The notes: generated from the sequence alone by a model not told the origin. Counted from the stretch's first letter, positions 16,089 to 25,338 are shown. The stretch is 64,000 bases of DNA from Frateuria_A sp051900415 (GCF_051900415.1 NZ_JBHZGL010000001.1:372001-436000); one strand, 5' to 3'. Program-made: numbers and translations.

Positions 16089-17954
16089 ATGGCGAACACG
16101 ATCGAAGTGAAGGTTCCCGACATCGGCGGCCACGACAACGTGCCGGTGATCGAAGTGCTGGTGAAGGCCGGCGACCGCGTGGAAAAGGACCAGAGCCTGA
16201 TCACGCTGGAATCGGACAAGGCCACGATGGAGGTGCCCTCCAGCGCGCCCGGCGTGGTGAAAGAGTTGAAGGTGAAGGTGGGCGACGAGGTGTCCGAGGG
16301 CGCCGTGATCCTCACCCTCGAAGCGAGCGATTCTGCTCCCTCTTCTTCGAATGAAAACAAGGCCGGTGGAGAGCGCCGGGGTGAGGGGACAACCTCGCCC
16401 GGAACCAGCGGCGGAGCGAAGGCGGCCACCGCCTCCCCCGCGAGCCCCGCCCCCTCACCTCAATCCTCTCCCCGGTCTTTGATCAAAGAAGGGGGAGAGG
16501 AGGCGAAGGCACCGCAAGCCGCCGGCGCCTCCGGCCGCCAGCCCGACATCGAGTGCAAGCTCGTCGTCCTCGGCTCCGGCCCCGGCGGCTACACCGCCGC
16601 CTTCCGCGCCGCCGACCTCGGCGTCGATACCGTGCTGGTCGAACGCTACGCCAGCCTGGGCGGCGTCTGCCTCAACGTCGGCTGCATTCCCTCCAAGGCA
16701 CTGCTGCACGCCGCCGCGGTGATCGACGAAGCCGAAGCCATGGCCGCCCACGGCGTCAGCTTCGGCAAGCCGAAGATCGAGCTGGACAAGCTGCGCCACT
16801 TCAAGGAGCAGGTGGTCGGCAAGCTCACCGGCGGCCTCGCCGGCATGGCCAGGCAACGCAAGGTGCGTACCGTGCAGGGCACCGGCATCTTCGTCTCGCC
16901 GCACGAGCTGGAAGTAAAGACGGCCGAAGGAACGAAGCTGGTCCGCTTCGAGCAGGCGATCATCGCCGCCGGCTCGCAGGCGGCGCGCCTGCCGATGTTC
17001 CCTTGGGACGACGAGCGCGTGATGGATTCCACCGGCGCACTGGAGCTCAAGGACATTCCGAAGAAGCTGCTAGTCGTCGGCGGCGGCATCATCGGCCTGG
17101 AAATGGCCACCGTCTACGCCGGCCTCGGCAGCGAGGTGACCGTGGTCGAGTTCATGGACCAGCTCATCCCGGGCGCCGACGCCGACCTGGTCAAGCCGCT
17201 GGCCAAGCGCCTGGGCGGCAAGCTCAAGGGCGTGCATCTGAAGACCAAGGTAGTCGAGGCCAAGGCCGGCAAGAAGGGCATCGAAGTCCGCTACGAAGGC
17301 GACAGCATTCCGGACACTACCGTGTTCGACCGCGTGCTGGTCGCCGTCGGCCGCTCGCCCAACGGCAACAAGATCGGCGCCGACAAGGCCGGCGTCACGG
17401 TGACCGAGCGCGGCTTCATCAACGTCGATACGCAGATGCGTACGAACGTGCCGCACATCTTCGCCATCGGCGACCTGGTCGGCCAGCCGATGCTGGCGCA
17501 CAAGGCCACCCACGAGGCGCGCGTCGCCGCCGAAGTGGTGGCCGGCATGAAGAGCCACTTCGACGCACGCGTGATTCCGTCGGTTGCCTACACCGACCCG
17601 GAGATCGCATGGGTCGGCGTAACCGAGCGCGAGGCGAAGGAAAAGGGCCTCAGGATCGGCGTGGGCAAGTTCCCGTGGGCCGCCTCAGGCCGTGCGATCG
17701 GCATCGACCGCACCGAGGGCTTCACCAAGCTGCTGTTCGATGAAGAAACCCATCGCGTGGTCGGCGCCGGCATTGTCGGCTCGCATGCAGGCGACCTGAT
17801 CTCGGAGCTGGCGCTCGCCATCGAGATGGGTGCCGAGGCCGCCGACATCGCGCTGACCATCCACCCGCACCCGACCCTGAGCGAATCGGTCGCGATGGCG
17901 GCGGAGGTCTACGAAGGCACCATCACCGACCTGTACATCCCGAAGAAAAAATAG
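16089..17954 (+). CDS. lpdA: Dihydrolipoyl dehydrogenase (E3) with N-terminal lipoyl domain
   Basis: A 621-residue enzyme. Residues 1-80 form a lipoyl domain (Lys44) almost identical to those of the neighbouring E2. Residues 85-150 are a linker that includes a translated repeat pair. From about residue 155 comes the flavoprotein: FAD-binding GSGPGGYTAAF, redox cysteines Cys194 and Cys199 (GGVCLNVGCIPSK), NAD-binding GGGIIGLEMA, and the dimer-interface HPHPTLSE carrying the His-Glu pair. It reoxidises dihydrolipoamide with NAD. The N-terminal lipoyl domain is known for pyruvate-type E3 of several proteobacteria. The gene lies 11 bases after aceF, in one operon. Confidence 0.97.
   Translation: MANTIEVKVPDIGGHDNVPVIEVLVKAGDRVEKDQSLITLESDKATMEVPSSAPGVVKELKVKVGDEVSEGAVILTLEASDSAPSSSNENKAGGERRGEGTTSPGTSGGAKAATASPASPAPSPQSSPRSLIKEGGEEAKAPQAAGASGRQPDIECKLVVLGSGPGGYTAAFRAADLGVDTVLVERYASLGGVCLNVGCIPSKALLHAAAVIDEAEAMAAHGVSFGKPKIELDKLRHFKEQVVGKLTGGLAGMARQRKVRTVQGTGIFVSPHELEVKTAEGTKLVRFEQAIIAAGSQAARLPMFPWDDERVMDSTGALELKDIPKKLLVVGGGIIGLEMATVYAGLGSEVTVVEFMDQLIPGADADLVKPLAKRLGGKLKGVHLKTKVVEAKAGKKGIEVRYEGDSIPDTTVFDRVLVAVGRSPNGNKIGADKAGVTVTERGFINVDTQMRTNVPHIFAIGDLVGQPMLAHKATHEARVAAEVVAGMKSHFDARVIPSVAYTDPEIAWVGVTEREAKEKGLRIGVGKFPWAASGRAIGIDRTEGFTKLLFDEETHRVVGAGIVGSHAGDLISELALAIEMGAEAADIALTIHPHPTLSESVAMAAEVYEGTITDLYIPKKK
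16337..16500. repeat. REPIN-like inverted repeat pair inside lpdA
   Basis: Two diverged copies of one repeat face each other at 16337-16391 and 16448-16500. The right copy, read in reverse, gives CTCTCCCCCTTCTTTGAT... and ends GGTGAGGGG, as does the left copy read forward. The whole segment is in frame and encodes the Ser/Pro/Ala-rich linker of the E3 enzyme. It has no stop codon in the lpdA frame. Confidence 0.75.
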
Positions 17955-17988
17955 CGGCGCAGGCCGCCCACTTCACGGAGGAAGACGC

Positions 17989-18690
17989 ATGAATCGAGCA
18001 GGCACCCTGCTGATTGCTTTACTGGTGGCGTGTCCGGCCGCTGCGCTCGCCGCCGACGAAGACGCCGCGCTGGCAAAGGCTTGCCCGGGCTTGGCGGCCT
18101 GGGCGGCAGGGCATCCGCATGGCAGTGACGTGGCCGCGGCGGCGGATGCCGGTCGCCCGGTCAGCCAGCCGTCGTTGCGTCAGGCATTGGCCACGCGCGC
18201 GGCCGCCGACACACGGGCACGCGACGCGATGATGGCCAAGGGCGCGCCCGATCCGGCGGCCATGAAGGCCATCCTCGATATCGACAGCGGCAACCTGGCC
18301 TGGCTCAAGGGCGTGGTCGCACGACAAGGTTTCCCCACCGTGGCGCAGGTCGGGAAACAGGGCGTGGCGGATGCCTGGTTGCTCGTCCAGCACGCCGACC
18401 GCGACAGTGCGTTCCAGCTGGAGGTGCTGCGCACGCTGCAGGCGCGCGGCGCGGAGGCCGGCGTACGCAAGCAGGACCTGGCGATGCTGACCGACCGCGT
18501 GTTGCTGGGCCAGGGCAAGCCGCAGCGCTACGGCACCCAGTTCAAGCCCGACGCCCACGGCGCGCTGGCGATGCAGCCGGTCGAGGACGCAACGGAGCTC
18601 GACGCCCGCCGTGCCAAGGTCGGCCTGATGCCGCTGCCGCTCTACCGCTGCGTGCTCGGCGCGTCCTACCACATGCCCGTCGCGCACTGA
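17989..18690 (+). CDS. Secreted DUF6624-type protein
   Basis: A 233-residue protein with a signal peptide (MNRAGTLLIALLVACPAAALA). The core LDIDSGNLAWLKGVVARQGFPTVAQVG, then AWLLVQHADRDSAFQ, LAMLTDRVLLGQGKPQRYGTQF and a closing ARRAKVGLMPLPLY follow the DUF6624 pattern. The family is helical and of unknown function. The gene starts 34 bases after lpdA with GGAGGAAG before ATG 17989, so it may be read from the aceF-lpd transcript, although a functional link is not evident. It converges on a minus-strand membrane protein. Confidence 0.85.
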   Translation: MNRAGTLLIALLVACPAAALAADEDAALAKACPGLAAWAAGHPHGSDVAAAADAGRPVSQPSLRQALATRAAADTRARDAMMAKGAPDPAAMKAILDIDSGNLAWLKGVVARQGFPTVAQVGKQGVADAWLLVQHADRDSAFQLEVLRTLQARGAEAGVRKQDLAMLTDRVLLGQGKPQRYGTQFKPDAHGALAMQPVEDATELDARRAKVGLMPLPLYRCVLGASYHMPVAH

Positions 18691-18717
18691 GCACCCGCGC
18701 CGCCAAACGCCTTTCCG

Positions 18718-19440
18718 TCAGCTCTGGGCCTTCGGCTCGTCCGCCAGTGCCGACTGCAGGCCCTGCTCCAGCGTCTGAAGGTTGTCCTTGGCCTGGCCCA
18801 GCATCACCGGCATCTGGCTGATCACGTGCAGGATCTCGCGCGGCTGCACGCTGCCGGTGCGCAGGTCGGTGATGGCATCGACCATGCGCGGACCGTTCAT
18901 CACCAGCGAGAGATTCGCGCCCAGTGACGCGACGATGTCGCGCTGGCCAGCATAGGCTGCCGAATAGCGGCGCATGCGTTCGGCGTCCATCCAGCTCGCC
19001 GACTGGTTGGCGACCGCCACTTCCCACGCCTCCTGGCGCAGGGTCGGCCAGCGCAGGTTGAGGCTGAAGCCGTTGGTGCCGACCAGTTCGTGCACGTGCG
19101 CGATCACCACGTCATCCGGCTTGCCGGCCTTGAAGTCCGCCTCCAGCGCATTGCGGATGCTTGCGAGCAGCTTGGCCTGGTGCGTGTCCTGTGCGAGCGA
19201 GGAACGCACGCCCTCCAGGTTGGCGCGGATCTCCGCCTCGATCTGCGCGCCGGCCACCTCGGCCGCGTGCCGGTGGTGCGTGTGCTCGATCCATGCCTCC
19301 AGCCCCAACGCGGTCAGGATGCTCAGCACGATCATCAGGTAGTGCTTGAGGAAATCCTTCAGCAGTCGAGCCGTACCTTGGGTCGTTCCAGGTGCATCGG
19401 GGGGGCCTTCTGTGGGGAGGTCAATCCGTGGGCATGACAC
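18718..19440 (-). CDS. Single-pass membrane protein, function unknown
   Basis: A 240-residue protein with one membrane segment (LLKDFLKHYLMIVLSILTALGLEAW, about residues 26-50), followed by a helical, probably periplasmic part rich in coiled-coil-like heptads (AEVAGAQIEAEIRANLEGVRSSLAQD) and WPTLRQEAWEVAVANQSASWMD. Proteins opening with K-F-L-K-x-Y-L...I-L-S-I-L-x-A-L-G-L-E occur in many bacteria and are uncharacterised. The start at GTG 19440 overlaps the end of dinB by 20 bases, which suggests translational coupling; the first 25 residues look poorly conserved in style and the true start may be further in. Confidence 0.7.
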   Translation of the reverse strand: MSCPRIDLPTEGPPDAPGTTQGTARLLKDFLKHYLMIVLSILTALGLEAWIEHTHHRHAAEVAGAQIEAEIRANLEGVRSSLAQDTHQAKLLASIRNALEADFKAGKPDDVVIAHVHELVGTNGFSLNLRWPTLRQEAWEVAVANQSASWMDAERMRRYSAAYAGQRDIVASLGANLSLVMNGPRMVDAITDLRTGSVQPREILHVISQMPVMLGQAKDNLQTLEQGLQSALADEPKAQS

Positions 19441-20512
19441 CGAACAGGTCGCGTTGTGCGATGAAGCCGTCGCGCTCGACGAAGCCGGCCAGCCCGACGC
19501 CGACCAGCCGGTAGCGCGTGTCGACCGGACGGCCTACCCGCGCACGCAGCGCGCAGGCGAGCTCGGCCAACTCGTGTGCCGAGTCGGGCAGGGTGGTGGG
19601 CGAAAAGCTGCGGGTCAACGTGCGGAAGTCGGCGGTCTTGAGCTTGAGCACGACCGTGCGCGCGACGCGGCCCTGCTCGCGCTGGTGGCCGGCCCAGGTT
19701 TTCTCGGCCAGCCGGCGGATGTGCGGCTCCAGCTCGTCCAGCGTGAGGTCGTGTTCGAAGGTGTCTTCGCTCGACACCTGCAACGTCGGGCGATCCGGCT
19801 GCACCGGGTGCTCGTCGATGCCCCAGGCAAGCTGGTGCAGGCGCCGCCCCCAGCGGCCGAAGCGCTGCTCCAGCTCCGCCTCGCCCAGCCGCCGCAGGTC
19901 AGCCGCGATGGCCACGCCCATGGCCGCGAGCTTGCCTTCCATGACCTTGCCCACGCCAGGAAGGCGACCGACCGCGAGCGGGGCGAGAAAGGCCTCGACC
20001 TGGTGCGGGCGGATCACGAACAGGCCGTCGGGCTTGCGCCAGTCCGAGGCGATCTTGGCGAGGAACTTGTTCGGTGCCACGCCGGCCGACGCGGTAAGGC
20101 AGGTCTCCTCGCGGATCGCCGCGCGGATCGCCTCCGCCGTCGCGGTGGCCGAAGCCAGGCCGGTCTTGCTGGCGGTGACGTCCAGGTAGGCCTCGTCCAG
20201 CGACAGCGGCTCGATCAGGTCGGTGTGCCGCGCGAAGATCGCCCGCACCTGGCGCGATACCGCCTTGTAGCGGATGAAATCCGGCGGCACGAAGATCGCC
20301 TGCGGACACAGCCGCTCGGCGCGCACCGCCGGCATCGCCGAGCGCACGCCGAATACGCGCGCCTCGTAGCTCGCCGCGCATACCACCGAGCGTGCGCCAC
20401 GCCACGCCACGACCACCGGCTTGCCGCGCAACGAGGGGTCGTCGCGCTGCTCCACCGACGCATAGAACGCGTCCATGTCGATGTGCAGGATCTTGCGCGG
20501 GGAAGGGGACAC
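19421..20512 (-). CDS. dinB: DNA polymerase IV (Y family)
   Basis: A 363-residue translesion polymerase. The palm motifs are intact: HIDMDAFYASVEQ and SLDEAYLDVT with its catalytic acidic pair. The finger motif, the helix-hairpin-helix LPGVGKVMEGKLAAMG and a little-finger domain (VSSEDTFEHDL...) follow. It copies damaged templates with low fidelity. The start is taken at GTG 20512, giving a length typical of the family; the ORF runs open to 20608 with a non-coding Arg-rich lead. No LexA-type box is obvious upstream. No beta-clamp motif is certain at the C-terminus, which ends QRDLFGVMPTD (the LFG region may serve). Confidence 0.95.
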   Translation of the reverse strand: MSPSPRKILHIDMDAFYASVEQRDDPSLRGKPVVVAWRGARSVVCAASYEARVFGVRSAMPAVRAERLCPQAIFVPPDFIRYKAVSRQVRAIFARHTDLIEPLSLDEAYLDVTASKTGLASATATAEAIRAAIREETCLTASAGVAPNKFLAKIASDWRKPDGLFVIRPHQVEAFLAPLAVGRLPGVGKVMEGKLAAMGVAIAADLRRLGEAELEQRFGRWGRRLHQLAWGIDEHPVQPDRPTLQVSSEDTFEHDLTLDELEPHIRRLAEKTWAGHQREQGRVARTVVLKLKTADFRTLTRSFSPTTLPDSAHELAELACALRARVGRPVDTRYRLVGVGLAGFVERDGFIAQRDLFGVMPTD

Positions 20513-20658
20513 GCTGGGTAGCCGGGAATGCCTGGCGCAGATTCTAGGCGACCGGCGCCACCCGTGCGGCCATCGCCCGTGCCACCGGGCAGGTGCGTGG
20601 TTTGACACGCGATTGATAGCGGCCGGACTAGCGTGACCGCGGATCCCGGAGGTTCGCC

Positions 20659-22662
20659 ATGAATGATTTCGCCGAACAGCGCCAGCGCATGGTCGAGCGC
20701 CAGTTGGCCGGGCGCGGCATCACCGACTCGCGCGTGCTGGAGGCGATGGGCACGATTCCTCGCGAGGCGTTCGTGGGTGGCAGCCTGCACGAGTTCGCTT
20801 ACGAGGACTCGCCGCTGCCGATCGAGGCCGGGCAGACCATCTCGCAACCGTTTATCGTCGCGCGGATGCTGCAGGCAGCCGAGCTGCGCGAAGGCGACAG
20901 CGTGCTGGAGATCGGCGCCGGCTCGGGCTACGCCGCGGCGGTGATGGGCGCGCTGGCCGCCTGCGTCCACGCGATCGAGCGCCACGCGGAGCTCGCCGAC
21001 CTCGCGCAGCAGCGTTTCGACGCGCTGGGTTACCGCAACATCCGCCTGCGCGTGGGCGATGGGAGCGGCGGCTGGCCGGAGGCGGCGCCGTTCGACGCGA
21101 TCATCGCGGCGGCGGGCGGTCCCGCCGTGCCGGACGTGCTTCGCCGGCAACTGGCCATCGGCGGGCGGCTGGTGATGCCGGTCGGCGAGACGCTGTACCG
21201 GCAGCGGCTGGTGAAGGTCACCCGCGTGGCGGAGGACCGCTTCGAGGAGGAGCCGCTGGACGAGGTCCGTTTCGTGCCGCTGGTCGGCAGCTACGGCTGG
21301 AGCGAACAGGATGCCACCGGCTCGCCTCGGATGGAGCCGGTCGCGGCGCGAGCGCCGGCCGACGGCGGCGGCCTCGCCGGCCTGATCCGCGCGGCGGTCG
21401 AACCCCTGCCCGACCTCGACGACCCCGCGTTTGGACGGTTGTTCGACCGCTACGGCGACGCACGCGTGGTGCTGCTGGGCGAGGCCAGTCACGGCACCAG
21501 CGAGTTCTACCGGGCCCGCGCGGCGATCACGCGCCGGCTGATCGAGGCGCACGGCTTCACCATCGTCGCGGTGGAGGGCGACTGGCCGGATGCGGCGGTA
21601 CTGGACCGCTACGTACGCGGCCGGCCAGCCAGGCACGAGCAGCCGATCTTCCAGCGCTTCCCCACCTGGATGTGGCGCAACCGCGACGTCGCCCGCTTCA
21701 TCGACTGGCTGCGCGACTACAACGCGGACAAGCCGGCGGCGAAACAGGCCGGCTTCTACGGGCTGGACCTATACAGCCTGGACAGCTCGATCCGCGCGGT
21801 GATCGATTACCTGGACAAGGTCGATCCGGAAACCGCGCAAGTCGCCCGCCATCGCTACGGCTGCCTGATGCCCTGGAGCAAGGAGCCGGCGCAGTACGGC
21901 CGCATGGCGTTGAACGCCGGCTATCCGCTGTGCGAGAAGGCGGTGGTGCAGATGCTGCGCGAACTGCTTTCTCGCCGGATGGAGTACGCGCAGGCCGACG
22001 GCGAACACTTCCTGGACGCAGCGCAGAACGCGCGCCTGGTCAGCAATGCCGAGGCCTACTACCGCGCCATGTACTACGGCTCGACCGAGTCGTGGAACCT
22101 GCGCGACAGCCACATGTTCGAGACGCTGGAGCATCTGCTGGACGCCGGCGGTCCGCGGTCGAAGGCGGTGGTGTGGGCGCACAACTCGCACATCGGCGAC
22201 GCGCGCCACACCGAGATGGGCCAGGTACGCGAGGAACTGAACCTGGGCCAGCTCTGCCGCCAGCGCTTCGGCGACGAGGCGGTGCTACTCGGTTTCGGCA
22301 TGCACACCGGCACGGTGGCCGCGGCGGACGACTGGGACGAGCCAATGAAGGTGATGGACGTGCGGCCCTCGCGCCAGGACAGCTACGAGCGCCTGTTCCA
22401 CGATGCCGGCCAGCCGCGCTGCCTGCTCGACCTGCGCGGTGGCGCGAACCGCGAACTGTGCGGGCGCCTGGCCAGCGGCCGGCTGGAGCGCTTCATCGGT
22501 GTGATCTACCGCCCGGACACCGAGCGCTGGAGCCACTACGTCGAGTGCTCGATGCCGCGTCAGTTCGACGGCTACACCTGGTTCGACGAAACCCACGCCG
22601 TCGAGCCGCTGGGTGAAGAGCCACGCACCGGTGTCGCCGAGACCTGGCCGTTCGGGTTGTGA
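20659..22662 (+). CDS. Isoaspartyl methyltransferase-erythromycin esterase fusion
   Basis: A 667-residue protein. Residues 1-205 are a PCMT domain: RQLAGRGI, TISQPFIVARML, the SAM motif VLEIGAGSGYAAAV and GGRLVMPVG. It would repair isoaspartate in damaged proteins. From about residue 235 comes an erythromycin esterase-type domain with the signature VVLLGEASHGTSEFYRAR, then IVAVEGDWPDA and a conserved VVWAHNSHIGDAR. Ere-type domains hydrolyse cyclic esters; most chromosomal members have no proven drug substrate. GGAGG precedes the ATG. The two domains are joined in frame by a short Ala/Gly linker. Such fusions are known in databases, but why the activities are linked is unclear. Confidence 0.93.
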   Translation: MNDFAEQRQRMVERQLAGRGITDSRVLEAMGTIPREAFVGGSLHEFAYEDSPLPIEAGQTISQPFIVARMLQAAELREGDSVLEIGAGSGYAAAVMGALAACVHAIERHAELADLAQQRFDALGYRNIRLRVGDGSGGWPEAAPFDAIIAAAGGPAVPDVLRRQLAIGGRLVMPVGETLYRQRLVKVTRVAEDRFEEEPLDEVRFVPLVGSYGWSEQDATGSPRMEPVAARAPADGGGLAGLIRAAVEPLPDLDDPAFGRLFDRYGDARVVLLGEASHGTSEFYRARAAITRRLIEAHGFTIVAVEGDWPDAAVLDRYVRGRPARHEQPIFQRFPTWMWRNRDVARFIDWLRDYNADKPAAKQAGFYGLDLYSLDSSIRAVIDYLDKVDPETAQVARHRYGCLMPWSKEPAQYGRMALNAGYPLCEKAVVQMLRELLSRRMEYAQADGEHFLDAAQNARLVSNAEAYYRAMYYGSTESWNLRDSHMFETLEHLLDAGGPRSKAVVWAHNSHIGDARHTEMGQVREELNLGQLCRQRFGDEAVLLGFGMHTGTVAAADDWDEPMKVMDVRPSRQDSYERLFHDAGQPRCLLDLRGGANRELCGRLASGRLERFIGVIYRPDTERWSHYVECSMPRQFDGYTWFDETHAVEPLGEEPRTGVAETWPFGL

Positions 22663-22713
22663 TCGTATCGCGGGCTGGCCTCGCCTCTTGCAAGCAGGCA
22701 AGCGCCGATCTCC

Positions 22714-22800
22714 TGTAGGAGCGCACCTGTGCGCGACCGCTATTTGCACGCCACCTCGCCTGTTGGCTGTGTCCCGGTCGCGCACGGGTGCGCTCCTACA
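22714..22800. repeat. REP palindrome, class C
   Basis: Inverted arms 22714-22739 and 22775-22800 (GTAGGAGCGCACCTGTGCGC type) with one mismatch and a 35-base spacer. It lies between convergent genes, and its right arm supplies the TAG stop codon of the minus-strand membrane protein gene that ends at 22796. Confidence 0.92.
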
Positions 22801-23749
22801 GTTCCTGTTTTCGCGCCTTGCGCCGGCGCGCCTCGAACACGCCGAGCGCCAGCGCCGCCACGCCGAACGGCAGCAGGTTGTAGACCAGCCGGTAGCAAAG
22901 CAGCCCGGCCAACACGTCGGCGCGGGCCTGAGATGGAAACGCGCCGAGCAGGATCGCCTCGAACACCCCCAGGCCGCCCGGCGCGTGGCTGACGATGCCG
23001 GCCAGCAGCGCGGCCAGGTAGATCGGCACGAAATCCGCGAACGGCGGCGCGATCTCCGGCGGCAGCACCAGGTACATCGCGCCGATCGCCGCGCTCATCT
23101 CCACGCCGCCGATCAGCATCTGCAGCAAAGCGCTGCCCGAGCCGGGCAAAGCGATCGACCAGCGACCCACGCGCAGGCTCCGCGGCCGCGCCAGCCACAC
23201 GACCAGACCGGTCAGCAGCAGCACGATGACGACGCCGGCATCGCGCCCCCAACCGGCGGCAATCGCCGGCTCCATCAACATGCCGGCCGCACCCAGGACC
23301 CCATACCCCAGCCCCACGCCCAGGCTGGCCAGAGCGACCACGCGGGCGATGTCACCGGCGCCGAGCCCCGCGGTGGCGTAGACGCGGTAGCGCACTGCGC
23401 CGCCGGTGAACGCGTGGAAGCCGAGCGTGTTGGACAGCGCATGCGCCGCGAAACCCGCGAAGGCGGCCAGCCCGCCCGACGCACGCGCGGGCGCCACGCT
23501 GCGCGCGGCCAGCACGTCGAACGTGGCCAGCATCGCGAAACTGACCGCCGTCGCCGCCATGGCGCCGGCCACGTGTGCGCGCGGCAGTTGCGTCAGCGCC
23601 GTCGCCACGTCGCACCAGCGCATCGCGCCCAGATACCGGTGCAGTAGCCAGGCGGCCAGCGCGAGCAGCAAAACAGAGACCAGCCAGGACAGCGCGCGCA
23701 GCCAGCGGCGCGCGCCCGGGTGGGGAAGGGCAGAGGGAAAGGCGGACAT
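22796..23749 (-). CDS. Lysyl-phosphatidylglycerol synthase TM-region family protein (UPF0104)
   Basis: A 317-residue membrane protein with about eight hydrophobic segments. The order RYRVYATAGLG...ARVVALASLG (after GGAVRYR) and the C-terminal PPGG-like SHAPGGLGVFEAILLG match UPF0104, the flippase half of MprF, here without the catalytic synthase domain. Family members may move lipids or are implicated in envelope homeostasis; the substrate is unknown. The start is taken at ATG 23749, with a longer frame to 23776. Its TAG stop lies in the right arm of a class C REP palindrome. Confidence 0.88.
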   Translation of the reverse strand: MSAFPSALPHPGARRWLRALSWLVSVLLLALAAWLLHRYLGAMRWCDVATALTQLPRAHVAGAMAATAVSFAMLATFDVLAARSVAPARASGGLAAFAGFAAHALSNTLGFHAFTGGAVRYRVYATAGLGAGDIARVVALASLGVGLGYGVLGAAGMLMEPAIAAGWGRDAGVVIVLLLTGLVVWLARPRSLRVGRWSIALPGSGSALLQMLIGGVEMSAAIGAMYLVLPPEIAPPFADFVPIYLAALLAGIVSHAPGGLGVFEAILLGAFPSQARADVLAGLLCYRLVYNLLPFGVAALALGVFEARRRKARKQEL

Positions 23750-23834
23750 CGGCGCAACCTTACGGCGCATGCGCAAGGGGCCGCGGGTGCGGGTTCGTCA
23801 TGCCGCCAAGCGTAGCGGCTTCTGCCCCTTCCCT

Positions 23835-23863
23835 TGTAGGAGCGTACCCGTGCGCGACCGCGG
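23835..23863. repeat. Single REP half-site, class C
   Basis: One arm (TGTAGGAGCGTACCCGTGCG...) of the class C palindrome without its partner. It lies between the divergent UPF0104 gene and the amino-acid permease. Confidence 0.75.
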
Positions 23864-24000
23864 GGCATGGGCAGCGCGCGGTGCCCGCGGTCCCGCAGGG
23901 GTCGTCTGCGGGAAGAACCATCTCGTGCGCCGGTGGCTGAACCCGGGCACCAACTCACGCTATCGTTGCCGCTTCCGCCGCCGACGATGCCCACCCACGC

Positions 24001-25323
24001 ATGAGCACCGAATCGAACACCTACCTGCGCCGACTGGGCACCTGGGACGCGGCGATGATCGTCATCGGCGGCGTGATCGGCGCAGGCATCTTCAGTACGC
24101 CCTCGACGCTCGCCCAGCGCACCAGCTCGGGCTGGGAGTTGCTGGCGCTGTGGGTGGTCGGCGGCCTGCTGACGCTGACCGGCGTGCTGAGCTACGCCGA
24201 GCTCGGCGCGCGGCGGCCACAGGCCGGCGGCAGCTACATCTACCTGCGCGAGGCGTTCGGCCAGCTGCCGGCGTTCCTGTTCGGCTGGACGATGGCGCTG
24301 ATCAACTATCCCGGCAGCGTGGCCGCGGTGGCGACCATTTTCGCGCAGTATTTCTGCGCGGCGCTCGGGCTGTCGCTGCTCTACATCAAGCCCGTGGCGG
24401 CCGGCGCGATCGCCTTCATCGTCGGCGTGAACCTGTTCGGCATCCGTGCCGGCGCGTGGATGCAGAACATCTTCACGTTGCTGAAGCTCGCGGCCATCGT
24501 GCTGCTGGTGGTTGCTGGCGTCGTACTTGCCGATGGCCACCTGGGTGTGTCGCTCGCCGTCGATCCCGGTCGCGACGTGCCGCCGGGCGCGCTGTTCGGG
24601 GCGCTGCTGCCGGTGCTGTTCACCTACGGCGGCTTCCACTATCTCAATGATCTGGCCGGCGAGGTGCGCAACCCGCAACGCACGCTGCCGCTCGCGCTGG
24701 GGCTGGGCATGGCCGGCGTGATGATCGCCTACGTGCTGGCCAATTTCGCCTACCTGGCGGGCCTGGGCCACGCCGGCCTGGCCTTCAGCACCGCGCCGGC
24801 GGCCGACGTAATGCACAAGCTCCTGGGCGAGCGCGGCGCCACGCTGATGGCGCTGGGCATCGCCTGCTCCACTTTCGGCTACTGCAACATCGCCATCGCC
24901 GGCGGCGCGCGCGTGCTGCAGACGATGGGCGCCGACGGCATGTTCTTCTCCGCCGTCGGCCGGATCGAGCCGCAGAGCCGTGCGCCGCAGGTGGCGCTGG
25001 CCACCCTGGGCGCGTGGGCGATCGTGCTGGCGGTGTCGGGCAGCTTCAACCAGCTGCTGGACTACACCACCGTCGGCGAGTGGCTGGCGCACGCCTGCAG
25101 CATCGCCACGCTGTTCTGGTACCGCCGGTACCTGACCGAGCCCTCCCCCTACCGCGTGCCGTTCTACCCTTGGCTGCCGATGATCTTCGTGGTCACCGTG
25201 CTATGCGTGATCGGTGCCACCGCCATCCACAACCCGGGTGATGCCGGCATGAGCCTGGTGATCATCGCGTGCGGCATTCCGGCGTACTACGGCTGGCGCT
25301 GGCTGGAGCGCAGCGGGGCCTAG
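24001..25323 (+). CDS. Amino-acid permease, APC superfamily
   Basis: A 440-residue transporter with 12 predicted membrane segments. TM1 has the substrate-binding GVIGAGIF motif, followed by LGARRPQAGGSYIYLREAFG, typical of the LAT/SteT-like branch of APC proteins, and a CSTFGYCNIAIAGGARV region in the second half. Such carriers take up or exchange neutral amino acids at the inner membrane. No ribosome site is obvious before ATG 24001. The class C REP at 25339 follows the stop by 15 bases. The precise substrate cannot be read from the sequence. Confidence 0.92.
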   Translation: MSTESNTYLRRLGTWDAAMIVIGGVIGAGIFSTPSTLAQRTSSGWELLALWVVGGLLTLTGVLSYAELGARRPQAGGSYIYLREAFGQLPAFLFGWTMALINYPGSVAAVATIFAQYFCAALGLSLLYIKPVAAGAIAFIVGVNLFGIRAGAWMQNIFTLLKLAAIVLLVVAGVVLADGHLGVSLAVDPGRDVPPGALFGALLPVLFTYGGFHYLNDLAGEVRNPQRTLPLALGLGMAGVMIAYVLANFAYLAGLGHAGLAFSTAPAADVMHKLLGERGATLMALGIACSTFGYCNIAIAGGARVLQTMGADGMFFSAVGRIEPQSRAPQVALATLGAWAIVLAVSGSFNQLLDYTTVGEWLAHACSIATLFWYRRYLTEPSPYRVPFYPWLPMIFVVTVLCVIGATAIHNPGDAGMSLVIIACGIPAYYGWRWLERSGA

Positions 25324-25338
25324 GTTGCCGGGTCTACC

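Noticed and set aside
20659..22662. Macrolide resistance determinant
   Set aside because: The Ere-type domain is part of a chromosomal fusion; the family is wide and most members lack known drug activity.
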